From NCBI RefSeq assembly GCF_026262505.1, contig NC_067207.1, positions 21,048,082 through 21,112,081 of the forward strand: a DNA stretch of 64,000 nt, given 5' to 3'. The translations under genes and the position numbers were made by a program. The notes under the pieces are model-generated. The model was not told the DNA's origin. It ran no database searches and was given only the letters and a program-made list of their open reading frames with translations. The stretch comes from Trichomonas vaginalis G3. Taxonomy: Eukaryota > Parabasalia > Trichomonadida > Trichomonadidae. Within the stretch, counting starts at the first letter, position 1; each line of letters starts with the position of its first letter. Shown here piece after piece: positions 19,397 through 29,470 of this stretch.

Positions 19397-20599
19397 ATGT
19401 GTCGAATTTCATGGAGAAAAATGACGGTTTTTATAAGAATGAGCGCTGATCTTTTTGGAGATTCTTCGGACGATGGAGATTCACTTTTTGGCGTAAAAGC
19501 CCCATACAAACCCAAAGAAGCGCCCACGCAAGAAAACAATCTTGTTTTACTAAGCATTACTTCAACTCCTACTCCAAAATCGGAAAATGAATTACCCCCA
19601 ATTCCACAACCACAGCAAAGTCCGCCAGAACTACCGAAATTATCACCAGAACCACAAGTTGAAAAACCTGTTGAACAGAAAAATGAACCTCCAAAACCAG
19701 TAAATGTTGAACAACCAAAGCAACCAGAAAAACCAGTGGAGCAACCACAGCATTCAGCTCCAAAAGCAAAGGGAAAGAAAGTTTATACTAAAACTGACGT
19801 AGAAACTTCTCTTTCTCAATTTAAGAAAATGATTCAACAAAAATTCGATGAATTACAACTCGAAATACAGTCATTTAATCCACCTCCAATGCAATACCGT
19901 CATGTTTGCCTGTCAAATGAAAAAATGCTTCAACAAGTTCGTTCTATTGCGACTGAATCAGCTCAAAAGAACAGAATTCTTACAGAACTTCAATCACAGA
20001 TTGATGAACTTTCATCTGTTTTTGTTGATCGCGAAGAAAGAGTTAACTTACGATCAAAAATTCAGCAATTAAATAAAGAATTAGCAGAATACTCACAACC
20101 AATTGATACAACAGCCTTAAATAATAATATAAATAGATTAGAAGAGGAACTTAAGAATATTTCTGAAAATTACAAGAAAGATGAACAACTTGAAAGAGAT
20201 TCATCAGAAAACAAACTTCAGGTAGCTAAAAAGAATACCGAAAATGATACAAAACGATTAAATGATCTCATTAAGCAATCAGAAAATACAAAAAAGTCAC
20301 TTGAAGAACAACTTCAAAAATTAACCTTAGAAAACCAGAAATTATCGGAATCTAACCCACAAGGAGATGATAAAGCAGCTGCTCAGCTCAAACAAATGAA
20401 AATTAAATTGGCAGAAGCGGCAAAAGGAGTTGTTCAAAGATTGGCCGGTGGAACCCTCAAAATATTCACAGGAAATATTAAAGAAAAGGGAAGATATCCA
20501 TCAGCTCAGGTTTTAAACGCGCTGAAGCAAACTTTGGGAAATATTGCCGATGAAATTTTGAATCCAGATGATTACGACGAGGATGAGGAAGAGGACTAA
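19397..20599 (+). CDS. coiled-coil protein with acidic N-terminal motif, FKBP15-like tail
   Basis: About 400 aa. The conserved-looking part begins at the ATG at 19439 with SADLFGDSSDDGDSLFG, an acidic LF-type motif like those in endosomal WASH-complex partners. A Pro/Glu/Gln-rich linker follows. A long coiled coil covers roughly residues 150-340, and a basic helical domain ends in an acidic DDYDEDEEED tail. The stretch YPSAQVLNALKQTLGNIADE resembles the C-terminal end of FKBP15/WAFL coiled coils, but no FKBP domain is present. Start choice: 19367, 19397 and 19439 are all in frame. An initiator at 19382 favours 19397. The function is uncertain, possibly endosomal. Confidence 0.6.
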   Translation: MCRISWRKMTVFIRMSADLFGDSSDDGDSLFGVKAPYKPKEAPTQENNLVLLSITSTPTPKSENELPPIPQPQQSPPELPKLSPEPQVEKPVEQKNEPPKPVNVEQPKQPEKPVEQPQHSAPKAKGKKVYTKTDVETSLSQFKKMIQQKFDELQLEIQSFNPPPMQYRHVCLSNEKMLQQVRSIATESAQKNRILTELQSQIDELSSVFVDREERVNLRSKIQQLNKELAEYSQPIDTTALNNNINRLEEELKNISENYKKDEQLERDSSENKLQVAKKNTENDTKRLNDLIKQSENTKKSLEEQLQKLTLENQKLSESNPQGDDKAAAQLKQMKIKLAEAAKGVVQRLAGGTLKIFTGNIKEKGRYPSAQVLNALKQTLGNIADEILNPDDYDEDEEED

Positions 20600-20882
20600 A
20601 TTGTATGATTTTCTATTACTTAAGTATTTTTTATCATTTTTTTTATTTACAATATTATAACAAAATTTATGATACACTTTGATTGGAATTCTTCCAAAAT
20701 GCATGGTCATGCTAATAAATTGAGATAATTTTAAATTTTTTAGAAGATTTTGAGAATTTGCAGGGATTGGCTATTTGAAAATTCTTTAATACACTATAGA
20801 CTACAATAATTTCATATTAAAAAAGTAAAATGTCTCTCAAGATTTTGGCTTTCAAAAGTGACAACTCAGCATAGACTTAGTA

Positions 20883-22085
20883 ATGGAGGAAGAAGATTGG
20901 GGCTTTACTAATGATATTTACCAATCCTTTTTCCAGATGAACTTCGAATGGCCATGCCTATCATTTGATGTTATTCAGGATACATTAGGTGCATCTCGTC
21001 GTACATTTCCACATACTGCCTACTTTGTTTCAGCAACACAAGCAGAATCAGAGGACGAAAATCAACTCCTTGTCACAAAAATCAGCGAGCTTCAATATAC
21101 TAAGAATGATGGCACAGCAGAAGAAGATCTTCCAGATCCAAAGATCCGTGTCTGCGGCAATTTCCACCCATCATGTGCTAACAGAGTAAGATGCATGCCA
21201 CAAAATACAAATGTTGTCGCAACATGGACAGAAAGCGCAGGCGTTTGCATCTGGGATATCAAAGACGCAATTAATGCATCAAACACAGATTCTGGTGATG
21301 GAGCCGTCAATTTGCTTCACGAGTGCCCAGCAGATGATGAAGGTTACGGCCTCGCATGGTCTAAAATCCAGCAAGGCTTATTAGCTTACGGTGATGTCAA
21401 CGGCATCATTCAGCTTTGGAAGCAGGATGGAAGCTCATTCCGTCAGCTTTCTCAGTTCCCAGCTCACGCCGACAGTGTTGAAGATATCGTCTTTTCTCCA
21501 CAGGATGACGGCATCTTTGCAACATGCAGTAGTGATGGCTACGTCTGTATCTGGGATAACCGTGATCTCAAGGCTCCAATCCTCAAATTCCAGGGTCGTA
21601 ATCTTGAAAAAGATCCAGAAGCCAACCCAGCAGATAAAATCGATATTAATGTACTCGACTGGAATGGTATCCAGAAGACCCTCATTGCTACAGGCTCAGA
21701 CGATGGTCAAATCAACGTCTGGGATATCAGAAACGCATCTGACGAAAACGGCCCAGCATTCTCAATCGATTACCATCAGGATGCGATCACATCCATCGAG
21801 TGGAACCCCAACGACGAAACAGAGCTCGCAGCATCATCAGAAGACGGAAGAGTCACTGTTTGGGACATTTCTGTCGAAGCTTTCGATCCAGAAGACCGCG
21901 AAGAAGGTATTCCTGACCAGATGATGTTCGAACATCCAATTGCCGAGCCAAAGGAACTCCACTACCATCCACAGATTCCAGGACTTATCGCTGTCACAGG
22001 AGAAACATTTGATGTGTTCATTCCTGATATTGTCGAAGATGCTGATGCTCAAGAGGATGGAACTCCAGCTCCAGAAACAAATTAA
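20883..22085 (+). CDS. GRWD1: GRWD1/Rrb1-type WD40 protein, ribosome assembly
   Basis: A 400-aa protein. The N-terminus NFEWPCLSFDVIQDTLG...FPHTAYFVSATQAE is the histone-binding-type leader typical of GRWD1/Rrb1 and its RBAP48 relatives. WD repeats follow, with clear ends VCIWDIKDA, YVCIWDNRD, INVWDIRN and VTVWDISV. The spacing and the FPHT..Y...TQA block favour GRWD1/Rrb1 over RBAP48. Rrb1 is a nuclear chaperone for ribosomal protein uL3 in large-subunit assembly. Codon use is biased to C-ending codons, as in highly expressed Trichomonas genes. The protein is somewhat shorter than animal GRWD1 because it lacks a long acidic N-terminus. Confidence 0.85.
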   Translation: MEEEDWGFTNDIYQSFFQMNFEWPCLSFDVIQDTLGASRRTFPHTAYFVSATQAESEDENQLLVTKISELQYTKNDGTAEEDLPDPKIRVCGNFHPSCANRVRCMPQNTNVVATWTESAGVCIWDIKDAINASNTDSGDGAVNLLHECPADDEGYGLAWSKIQQGLLAYGDVNGIIQLWKQDGSSFRQLSQFPAHADSVEDIVFSPQDDGIFATCSSDGYVCIWDNRDLKAPILKFQGRNLEKDPEANPADKIDINVLDWNGIQKTLIATGSDDGQINVWDIRNASDENGPAFSIDYHQDAITSIEWNPNDETELAASSEDGRVTVWDISVEAFDPEDREEGIPDQMMFEHPIAEPKELHYHPQIPGLIAVTGETFDVFIPDIVEDADAQEDGTPAPETN

Positions 22086-22566
22086 TTTTTCATACAACTT
22101 TTCTTTTTTATTATATTTATATTGAGTTATTATTATAAATAAAGTCTTTATTGAATGCAAAATGATGCTTTATTTCTACCTTTTTCAGTAAATTATCCAC
22201 TGATATTTTCGAAATATAGATAAACTAATAATGTTGTTCATCTACACATATTAGAAACTCTTAAACACGGGATGATCAGCGTCAAATTGTCGTTGATTAA
22301 GATGTCTCTTTGTAAAAACTAGAATTCACTTTTTCTCGGAATCTAGCTGAGATAAATCAAAATTATTCGAAAATATGGAATGGTTGTAAACTATAGTTGT
22401 ATCCTATTTATTTCTTTTTGTTTGACCATAAACCTCAAGATTTTTATCAAAATCTCATCCTCTCAAAAAATGGTATAAAAAAGGTTCAAATCCTTTTATT
22501 CATAAGTTCCTCGCAATTATTATCAAACTATAAGAATTTTAAAATTTTGAAACCGATTTTATTTTT
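22086..22566. other. gene-free AT-rich spacer
   Basis: No gene is seen. One GGTTCAAATCC at about 22483 resembles a tRNA B box, but no tRNA can be folded around it. Confidence 0.6.
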
Positions 22567-22836
22567 ATGGTTCGACTTCCTGCCCTAAATCCACACATTG
22601 TTTTCGTTAGCCGTTTTAACAAGAATCGCCAAGTTGTTTATAAACTTGATAAAAGCGGAAAACTTATTGATAATCCTAAAGAGACAACTTTAGAACGAAA
22701 TTTGCAAAATATACAGAAATTACCCCCAAAGCTTAAAATTAAATTAGTAACAAATGAACAAGCAGCCAACCCTAAAGTAAGTAGCGAGGTTTGCAATTCC
22801 ATAACAGAAATTTTACAAGAACCAACATTAATTTAA
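22567..22836 (+). CDS. small hypothetical protein, 89 aa
   Basis: A basic N-terminal part (LPALNPHIVFVSRFNKNRQVVYKL) is followed by a Lys/Gln-rich helix. The residue mix looks more coding-like than the spacers around it. There is no recognised family and no clear initiator close to the ATG, so it may not be a gene. Confidence 0.35.
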   Translation: MVRLPALNPHIVFVSRFNKNRQVVYKLDKSGKLIDNPKETTLERNLQNIQKLPPKLKIKLVTNEQAANPKVSSEVCNSITEILQEPTLI

Positions 22837-23706
22837 GTTCCTGAATCGATTCAACAGATTCCTTCACAATACCTTGTAATATAATAGTGTCAAAAGGCGA
22901 AATTTCACTATCTTGGCCTTATTTTTCATTCAAAAATGTTTTTAAAAATTTAGAAGAATTCTCATCAAAACATTAAATTACTAGAATCAAACATTTTTTA
23001 ACCATACAATTTTTATCAATTAATTGAAAATTTCATAATTTTTGTAAAAGTACTATTTTATTCCTATTACCAATTTCCGTTTCCTTACAATTGATAATGT
23101 TTAAGTATTTTCTAAGTTTTTGGAATAATTTTATTAAATTATAATGATATTGAATGATTGAAATATATGAAGAAAAGAAGCCGTAAGCTTTGTTAGTTGA
23201 TACAATTATATAAAGATACTTGAATAATGGCTTGCTTTCTAAGTGTATCTGTTTCCTATTAGGCAAAAAGAATTTTGATTTGAAATTAAATAAATTCATT
23301 ATTTCGTCATTTGGTCATACAATTGAATAACAAACATGATAAATCAAACTATTAAAATTGAATGTGAACAGTAAAAGATTGATTGTGAAGTTTATCAAAA
23401 TTAGAAAGATGAAATTTTTTACTGAAATCGTGTATTCATTATTTATTTTATTTCTTTAAAATCTATCTGACGCTTAACCGCTTCATGCAAATACGTTTTT
23501 TAACCTCACATCCGAATAACCCCGAAATTATATGATATCTTAAATTATTTTCTGCAAAAACAGCAAAAATTTTGAAAAGAGATCTCTGACTCGGAATTTT
23601 ATAAGATCATTAAACAATTCTCTCATCCAGAATATCAACTTTAACAATCATGCAATTATTGAATTATCATTCAAAAAATTAAATCCACATTTCAGTTTTC
23701 TTTATT
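22837..23706. other. gene-free AT-rich spacer
   Basis: Only short Phe/Lys/Asn-rich frames of the kind expected by chance from AT-rich DNA. No repeat or RNA gene seen. Confidence 0.6.
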
Positions 23707-24571
23707 ATGCTATTTTTCCTCTTCTCAATTGCTATATCAGATGAAGTTCCTCTAAGAACAAGGCCAGCACCCACACCTTCACGCACATTTAATCGAAAAC
23801 CATCAATAATTTCAGGATCATTCTTCCTTACTGTGATGTCAGTGGCCGCAATTGCTGTTACAATTTACTTTTTCGTTTACAGATGCAAAAAAAGATGTCG
23901 AGGAAAATTCTGAAAATGAAACTGGATCAAAAAAAGACAAGAATTTCAAAAATCTCAAAAGGAAGTCAAAAAAACACAGAGTACATGGTCATCATCCTCG
24001 CAAGAACACACCAACCATTCCAGAGGGCGAACCATTACTTCCAGAATCAAATTCGGACTACAGCTATTACTCTTATGAAGAGGAAGAATTTGGTGAAGGA
24101 GAAGAAGAGGGAATAGTAGAAGAGGAGGAAGATCAGGCAAGTCTTTCCGTTAAATCACAACCCGCTTTTCCAGATAGTATCATGGTAACGAATGGATCCG
24201 CTTTTATTCTAACAGATGCTGACAATTTACTTGCAGAATATGAAATTGTTGCGCCAAATAACACCGATGAATACAATCAGAAAAATAGTATGCAGATTGT
24301 CAGAACTGCATCACAAAATGATGCATTGATGGCAATTCAAAATAAATTAAATGAAGAAATTCAAAAGAAAGCACGTGAAAGGCTTTCAGATGCAACTATG
24401 AGTACAGAGCAGTTCAAACCAACACCTCTTTCAAATGAAGAAGGTAAAGGAATCACTTCCCAAAGTAGTATAAATATTCCTTCATACATTACTGATGCAC
24501 TTAGACCTTCAGATGATGAATCTTCTTCTTCATCAGAATTATCAATAGCTAAGCTTGGTTCTGATTTATAA
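23707..24571 (+). pseudogene. single-pass membrane protein, tandem paralogue A, frameshifted
   Basis: This gene encodes a short signal peptide (MLFFLFSIAIS) and a 30-residue Arg/Thr/Pro ectodomain with a TFNRKPSIISGS block. A transmembrane helix and a long cytoplasmic tail follow. The tail has KK/RK tracts, a DYSYYSYEEEEF acidic-tyrosine cluster and the closing motif ITSQSSINIPSYITDALRPS followed by Ser-rich residues. The frame changes right after the membrane helix, at the run of seven A at 23885-23891: one extra A separates the N-terminal frame (to 23913) from the tail frame. The paralogue at 25071 is uninterrupted. Either the copy is inactivated, or the sequence has a homopolymer error, or the site slips. 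The function is unknown. Confidence 0.65.
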
Positions 24572-25070
24572 GTTATTATATCGATTTTATATTTTGTTTG
24601 TAAAAAAAATCAAAACCAATCAACATGATTTTTAGTCTCTAAATATTCAATAGAATACCCACACATTCAAATTCGAATAGGATTTTCGAAATATATATAA
24701 ATCAACACGAATAAGCATTTCACAGCTTTTTTGAGCTATAGGTTTACCAATGCTCATATATGCTAATTTGTATTGTTATGGATTTCTAATTGAATATAAT
24801 ATTCGAGTGAAAAGATGCAACTATAGCCATGTGAAGTTGTTTGGCATGCATAAATTATTAATCTAAGACAACCTTAGCCAACTATCACTGTACCAATGGA
24901 ACTTTTGCCCAGAAAATTGAGTTCGTAACGTAAAATTAATCCATCGGAAATCTTTAACTTCTATTGAATTGCAATCAATTGTTAATTCCTTACTGCCAAG
25001 TTCACAAATGTAAAAACGGTTATCAATTCAATATTAAGCTATTTTACAAAAAAATTTCTTTGAATTCATA
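24572..25070. other. gene-free spacer between tandem paralogues
   Basis: AT-rich, nothing recognised. TCATAA directly precedes the ATG at 25071 and could be its initiator. Confidence 0.5.
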
Positions 25071-25895
25071 ATGTTTCTTTTATTCCTATCAAATGTTGCA
25101 TTAGAAGAAACACCAACAAGGACGAGGCCTTTAGCAACAAGACCATTGGCAACACCAACGGCTACATTTAACAGAGAGCCAGTCGTTATTTCAGGTTCTT
25201 TGATAATAGCTGGTACCATATTAGCTGCTATTGGTGGTTCTGTATTCTTTTTCTATTACAAGTACTTAATTCGTCAGAAAATTATTGAAAATGATGAGCC
25301 AGAGTCATGCTCTGACAAAGAAAAACTCAATGAATTCAAAACTGGAAAGAAAAAGCATCGGAGACGTAAAAAATATTCTAACAATAGTGTGCAACAACAC
25401 AGTAATGTAGATGATCAAGAAAAAACTCCATTACTTCAAAGTCGAGATCAAGATTCATATTACAGTTATTATTATGAAGAAGAAGATGGGGAAAGTAATA
25501 AAGGAACAAAAACAAATAACTTCTCAACAAATCTTTCGACATTTGTTCTTTCCGAAAGCGAAGAGTCTCCATCTGATCACTATGAAATTCCTCCTGAAGC
25601 CGATAAAGGTACTAGAAGAGGTTCCATAACGAAAACAGCATCAGAAACTGATGCATTAAATTCTCTGAGATTTAATTTGAATTTGAATAGTCCCAAAGTA
25701 CAAAAATTTCGTCAATCAAGTATATTTTTTGGTCAAGATAAAGCTCAATCACTCGAAAGCGGGATGAATGCAGGAATTACTGCACAATCAAGTTTACAAA
25801 TACCATCATATATTACTGACGCTTTGAAACCTTCTGATGATGGATCATCTTCATCATCTGAACTTTCTCTTGCAAAAATCCCAGTAGATATGTGA
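25071..25895 (+). CDS. single-pass membrane protein, tandem paralogue B
   Basis: A 274-aa protein. It has a short signal peptide (about 1-10) and a small ectodomain with repeated TRPLAT units and TFNREPVVISGS. A transmembrane helix lies at about 43-64, then a basic juxtamembrane stretch, KKHRRRKKY, and an acidic tyrosine cluster DSYYSYYYEEEDGE. The tail ends with ITAQSSLQIPSYITDALKPS plus a serine run and LSLAK. The strong conservation of the tail between the two paralogues, and not of the tiny ectodomain, suggests that the cytoplasmic part is the functional half, perhaps as a sorting or signalling adaptor. The family is not recognised. Confidence 0.75.
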   Translation: MFLLFLSNVALEETPTRTRPLATRPLATPTATFNREPVVISGSLIIAGTILAAIGGSVFFFYYKYLIRQKIIENDEPESCSDKEKLNEFKTGKKKHRRRKKYSNNSVQQHSNVDDQEKTPLLQSRDQDSYYSYYYEEEDGESNKGTKTNNFSTNLSTFVLSESEESPSDHYEIPPEADKGTRRGSITKTASETDALNSLRFNLNLNSPKVQKFRQSSIFFGQDKAQSLESGMNAGITAQSSLQIPSYITDALKPSDDGSSSSSELSLAKIPVDM

Positions 25896-26004
25896 TATCA
25901 AATTATATATTTTCTTATTTTGTTTGTTTATAAATAATATTACTATGTATGCATAACAAATTCTATTTACAATCATATTCTTAACAAAATAACAATAACA
26001 TAAG

Positions 26005-27210
26005 TTAATATTTCCTACATGAGTGTAGGTTTGCTAATCTTTGCATAATTGGTGGAAAATTCATATATGCTAAAGCATATAATGGTTTTTGCTTTATATT
26101 TAATCCATTCCAGCTATAATAATCTAATAATGTTTGCGAAATATTTCCAGATTTCATCATTGCAGAGCAATCTGAAGCATAAATTTTCTGTTTATATAAT
26201 ATGTTCTCTATCGGGGCCATAAAGAACATTAATGGTACATACAACGCAAATGTGGCAATTAATAATCTTCCTGCGGGTAGTGAATCACTTTCACATAATG
26301 AAGTTAATCCAGCATGATGAATATTGCGTATTAGAAGCGAAAACAAAAATACTTTAAAAATATTTAAAAATAATTTCATAAAAGGAATCTGATGTCTATT
26401 CATTTCGTATTCAACAATTGCCAATTTTTTGATATCACCTTTGTGCATGACATTTATCAATGTATCTGAGTAAATAATTTTTGGATTAAATAATCCCCGT
26501 AAAAAAATTCTTGCATGCTTCGTTCTAACATGATCATTGATCACATATGTTGTTATATCTTTGAAAAATTGCTCTGAACTTTTGTGATATTTTGCATTAA
26601 TCGAATGTAAGTCGTAACCATTAAGAAATGAAACTATTAAAGCAATTAATGAGAGTAGTATGAAGATTGTGAACCATGGACTTTTCGGAGATGGGTTTAT
26701 TACGTTACTATTTGAATCCTTTTTTTCGTAATCGATATCTTGAAGCTGATTTGAATCTTCACGATAAATTTTGTTAATAATAGTAACTATTAATGATAAT
26801 GCAGCACCTATTAATACATAAATAAAAGCTAAATGCGATAATAGATAGTTAATTGAAGCGACATTATATTTAACTTTACTTTCAACAATATATTGATCGT
26901 AAATTCTTGGAAATGCATATCCAAAAATGAAATATATTGTGTAATTGAATATTGTGAACTTTAAATCTGAAGAAAATCTATTTACATAGCGATGAAAGTT
27001 TGAAATAATATAAATTAATGAACCTAGTGAAAGAGCAATTGATAAATACTGAGAAGATAATTTAAGTATTGAATAACGTATTGAAAAATACTCAAATTGA
27101 AGTGGATGCTTCATATATCTTCTGTACTGCTTGTATTCAAGCAATATTAGTAATGATTCTATTATTAAATCTAAACAAAGTAATGAAATAATTGTAGTTT
27201 TTAATTGCAT
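26005..27210 (-). CDS. Ste24/ZMPSTE24-like membrane protein lacking zinc ligands (pseudoprotease)
   Basis: A 401-aa multi-pass protein with the Ste24 layout. The N-terminal YKQYRRY follows the first membrane helix. RTKHARIFLRGLF (229-241) aligns without gaps to the RSAHSNAYFYGLF-type block, and KIIYSDTL follows. A helix carries the protease-site position, then comes ...YASD and a C-terminal NFPPIMQRLANL, matching the HPPLLERLQAL ending. The HEXXH site reads YEMNR (268-272), so both His ligands are gone. The third ligand, Glu in FEYQAD, is Ile343. CAAX proteolysis is therefore not expected. A structural or regulatory role in the ER or nuclear envelope is inferred. It is head-to-head with uL30 across 111 bases. 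Confidence 0.8.
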   Translation of the reverse strand: MQLKTTIISLLCLDLIIESLLILLEYKQYRRYMKHPLQFEYFSIRYSILKLSSQYLSIALSLGSLIYIISNFHRYVNRFSSDLKFTIFNYTIYFIFGYAFPRIYDQYIVESKVKYNVASINYLLSHLAFIYVLIGAALSLIVTIINKIYREDSNQLQDIDYEKKDSNSNVINPSPKSPWFTIFILLSLIALIVSFLNGYDLHSINAKYHKSSEQFFKDITTYVINDHVRTKHARIFLRGLFNPKIIYSDTLINVMHKGDIKKLAIVEYEMNRHQIPFMKLFLNIFKVFLFSLLIRNIHHAGLTSLCESDSLPAGRLLIATFALYVPLMFFMAPIENILYKQKIYASDCSAMMKSGNISQTLLDYYSWNGLNIKQKPLYALAYMNFPPIMQRLANLHSCRKY

Positions 27211-27321
27211 TTAAAAAAAATTATTATGTAGGGGGTGTAAAATTTTATTTGAATTCAATTTTTTCCTCCCCCAATATAAAAAAATTTTGATTCCCCTCAA
27301 AGTGTCCTTAAAAGTGACACA
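27211..27321. promoter_or_regulatory. bidirectional promoter region, 111 bp
   Basis: Short spacer between divergent Ste24-like and uL30 genes, so both promoters must lie here. It has a G-run (GGGGGTG) and a GTGTCC/GTGACAC pair near the uL30 start. No TCAYTW is obvious. Confidence 0.5.
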
Positions 27322-28038
27322 ATGGCTGGAACTGAGAGAGAAGTTGCCTTCCGCAAGCAAAGGCGTGACTATACAAAGCGTACAAAAAAGAACCATATCC
27401 GTGAAGGAACCAAAATCACTGTTAAAAAGCAAGAGAGATTCATACGTCCTGAATCATTAGTATCTAAAAACCGCCAGTTACAGACTGACAAAAAGAAATT
27501 CCTAGCTAACACAAAGCGCCCAGTTAGCAAGAATTTCCCACAGCCATCTGAGGAGGACAAAATTGCACTTGTTGTTCGTGTCACACCAAAGAAAGAGTAT
27601 TTATGCAAGGAAGTTCGTACAATTCTTACAGAATATCGCTTAAATGATCAGTTTGATGGCGTTTTTGTTGCTCTTACACAAGAAAATCGTCAGAAACTTA
27701 AATCAATCGCCCACACAATTGTTTACGGTGTTCCTACTGTTGAATTCATCCGCCAGCTCATTCACACACGCGCTTTCACAGTTAAAGATAACAATGAAAT
27801 CGCTATTAACTCAAACAAATTAGTTTCAGAGGCACTTTCAGATAAAGGCCTTGAATGCCTTGACGATATGGTCCATTCCATTTCTTCGGCTGATGACAAT
27901 GCTACAGCAGTTGCAGCATTTCTCGCTCCTTTCCACTTCAACAAGATCGATGTCTCAAAGCCAAGACTTCTTGCAAGCCAGGGAGGTATCTCTGGATGGA
28001 CTGCTGATATCCAGGACTTCATTTCTAAGATTATATAA
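27322..28038 (+). CDS. RPL7: large-subunit ribosomal protein uL30 (L7)
   Basis: A 238-aa protein, the usual length for eukaryotic L7. The basic N-terminal helix region (KQRRDYTKRTKKNH) precedes the uL30 core. Core features are IALVVRVTPKKEYLCKEVRT, LNDQFDGVFVALTQ, IVYGVPTVEFIRQLIHTRAF, and the GLECLDDMVHSI and FLAPFHFNKI blocks, in the right order. It is part of the 60S subunit, near the 5S RNA side. Codons are strongly C-biased as expected for a highly expressed gene. Confidence 0.93.
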   Translation: MAGTEREVAFRKQRRDYTKRTKKNHIREGTKITVKKQERFIRPESLVSKNRQLQTDKKKFLANTKRPVSKNFPQPSEEDKIALVVRVTPKKEYLCKEVRTILTEYRLNDQFDGVFVALTQENRQKLKSIAHTIVYGVPTVEFIRQLIHTRAFTVKDNNEIAINSNKLVSEALSDKGLECLDDMVHSISSADDNATAVAAFLAPFHFNKIDVSKPRLLASQGGISGWTADIQDFISKII

Positions 28039-28588
28039 AGATAGAGCTAAATATTTTTTATTAGAGAATGAAATTATAAATAATCTTTACTATTTTTAAC
28101 TCAATTTCTTGAAAATTTAATACATTTCCTACAAAATTCAATATTTTCCAAGATTCCAAAAAAAATTATTTTTATCTCAATTAGTTTTCTGTAATTTTAA
28201 GATATCTTATTATTGTGAATAGCTTAGAGTGTTATTACCTGACTACAACAGCTCAAAGAATCTAAAATTGAAATTGATCATTGATTTTAAAGATCAAATT
28301 GTAAAACTATAATTTCTCTAGTTCCTAAAATAAAGAAACATATCAGTTAAATTCAGCTACTGCATATCATTCAAATTGATAATTCTTCAAAATTTTAGGT
28401 TCTTATCTATATCTATTAACAATCAACTAAAAATCTGTTTCTAAATACCATCATTCCTTAGAACAAGATCAGAAAAAATAATATTTTAAAATCTACGAAC
28501 TAAATGTGACACAAGCATACTTTATCCATTCATGTATGTCTGAAAATCATTTAGTTAATGATTCTTCTTATTTTTTCATATTGTTGAA
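28039..28588. other. gene-free AT-rich spacer
   Basis: Nothing recognised until the initiator TCATAT at 28576. Confidence 0.6.
28576..28581 (+). promoter_or_regulatory. initiator TCATAT (farnesyltransferase alpha)
   Basis: Predicted start site A28578, 11 bases before the ATG at 28589. Confidence 0.55.
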
Positions 28589-29470
28589 ATGACTGAAAAT
28601 ACATTGTATAAAGATCGTGAGGATTGGAAAGATATTGAACCTCTCCCACTTCCACAACAGCCAGGAGATCCATTTCAAGTCGAATATACTGAAGATTATG
28701 TTGATTTGATGGGATATTTTTTGGCTGTTCTTCATAAAAAAGAAGTTTCTCAACGCGCATTGGAAATCACAAACAAAGTTATTCAAAGATTTCATAGCCA
28801 CTATACAGCATGGTGGTATAAATATTACATTTTAGAAAAAATTGGCTACGATTTCAAAACAGAACTACAAAATCTCGAGAAAATTATCAAAGATGCTCCA
28901 AAGTCATATCAAGCCTGGCATTACCGCCAATGGTTGCTTGAAAGAACAAATGAAAAAGTTGATGAAGTTAGTTTCCTTAAAGAAGTGTTTTTAATTGATG
29001 CGAAGAACTTCCATGCATGGAGTTACGCAATATGGTTTGCAGATCATTTCAAACTATACAAAGAAATTTATGATCTTGCAAACTACCAAATCGAAATCGA
29101 TATGAGAAATAACAGTGCATGGAATACAAGAAAAGCCATGGTTGACTTCATGAATTTAGATCCAAAAGCTGAATTCGAGGCTGCAGAACAAAGTCTTCTT
29201 AAAATTACTAAGAACGAAGCATCGATGAATTACGCTTTTGCAATTGTTGAGAAAGACAAATCTTTAGAACCAAAATTACAAGCACTCGGCGAAAAACTTT
29301 ATCAAAAGAATCCAAAGAATCCTCGAGCTTTACAAATTTTATTGTATGTAGCTTCAGGTGCAAATGATACCGAAAAAATACAAAAATTGTGCCAAGAACT
29401 AATTATTGCAGATCCAATCAGAAAACCCTACTATTCATTAGTTTTGGAAGGTAAAATCAAATACAGATAA
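28589..29470 (+). CDS. FNTA: protein farnesyltransferase/geranylgeranyltransferase-I alpha subunit
   Basis: A 293-aa protein. The N-terminal DREDWKDIEPLPLPQ..GDPF.VEYTEDY leader and AVLHKKEVSQRALEIT match FNTA. A series of PPTA repeats follows, each built around W: HSHYTAWWYKYYIL, PKSYQAWHYRQWLLE, AKNFHAWSYAIWFAD and MRNNSAWNTRKAMV. The alpha subunit pairs with an FTase or GGTase-I beta subunit to attach isoprenoid to CAAX proteins in the cytosol. The length is slightly below animal FNTA because the Pro-rich N-terminus is missing. The Ste24-like gene, whose family acts after this step, is only 1.4 kb away. Confidence 0.9.
   Translation: MTENTLYKDREDWKDIEPLPLPQQPGDPFQVEYTEDYVDLMGYFLAVLHKKEVSQRALEITNKVIQRFHSHYTAWWYKYYILEKIGYDFKTELQNLEKIIKDAPKSYQAWHYRQWLLERTNEKVDEVSFLKEVFLIDAKNFHAWSYAIWFADHFKLYKEIYDLANYQIEIDMRNNSAWNTRKAMVDFMNLDPKAEFEAAEQSLLKITKNEASMNYAFAIVEKDKSLEPKLQALGEKLYQKNPKNPRALQILLYVASGANDTEKIQKLCQELIIADPIRKPYYSLVLEGKIKYR

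Noticed and set aside
22440-22500. tRNA-like B box GGTTCAAATCC
   Set aside because: No A box, no acceptor stem, no cloverleaf can be drawn.
23857-23882. Possible 26-base intron (GT...TTACAG) at the frame break of the first membrane-protein paralogue
   Set aside because: The donor does not match, removal would delete part of the membrane helix, and it would not restore the tail frame. A single extra A explains the break.
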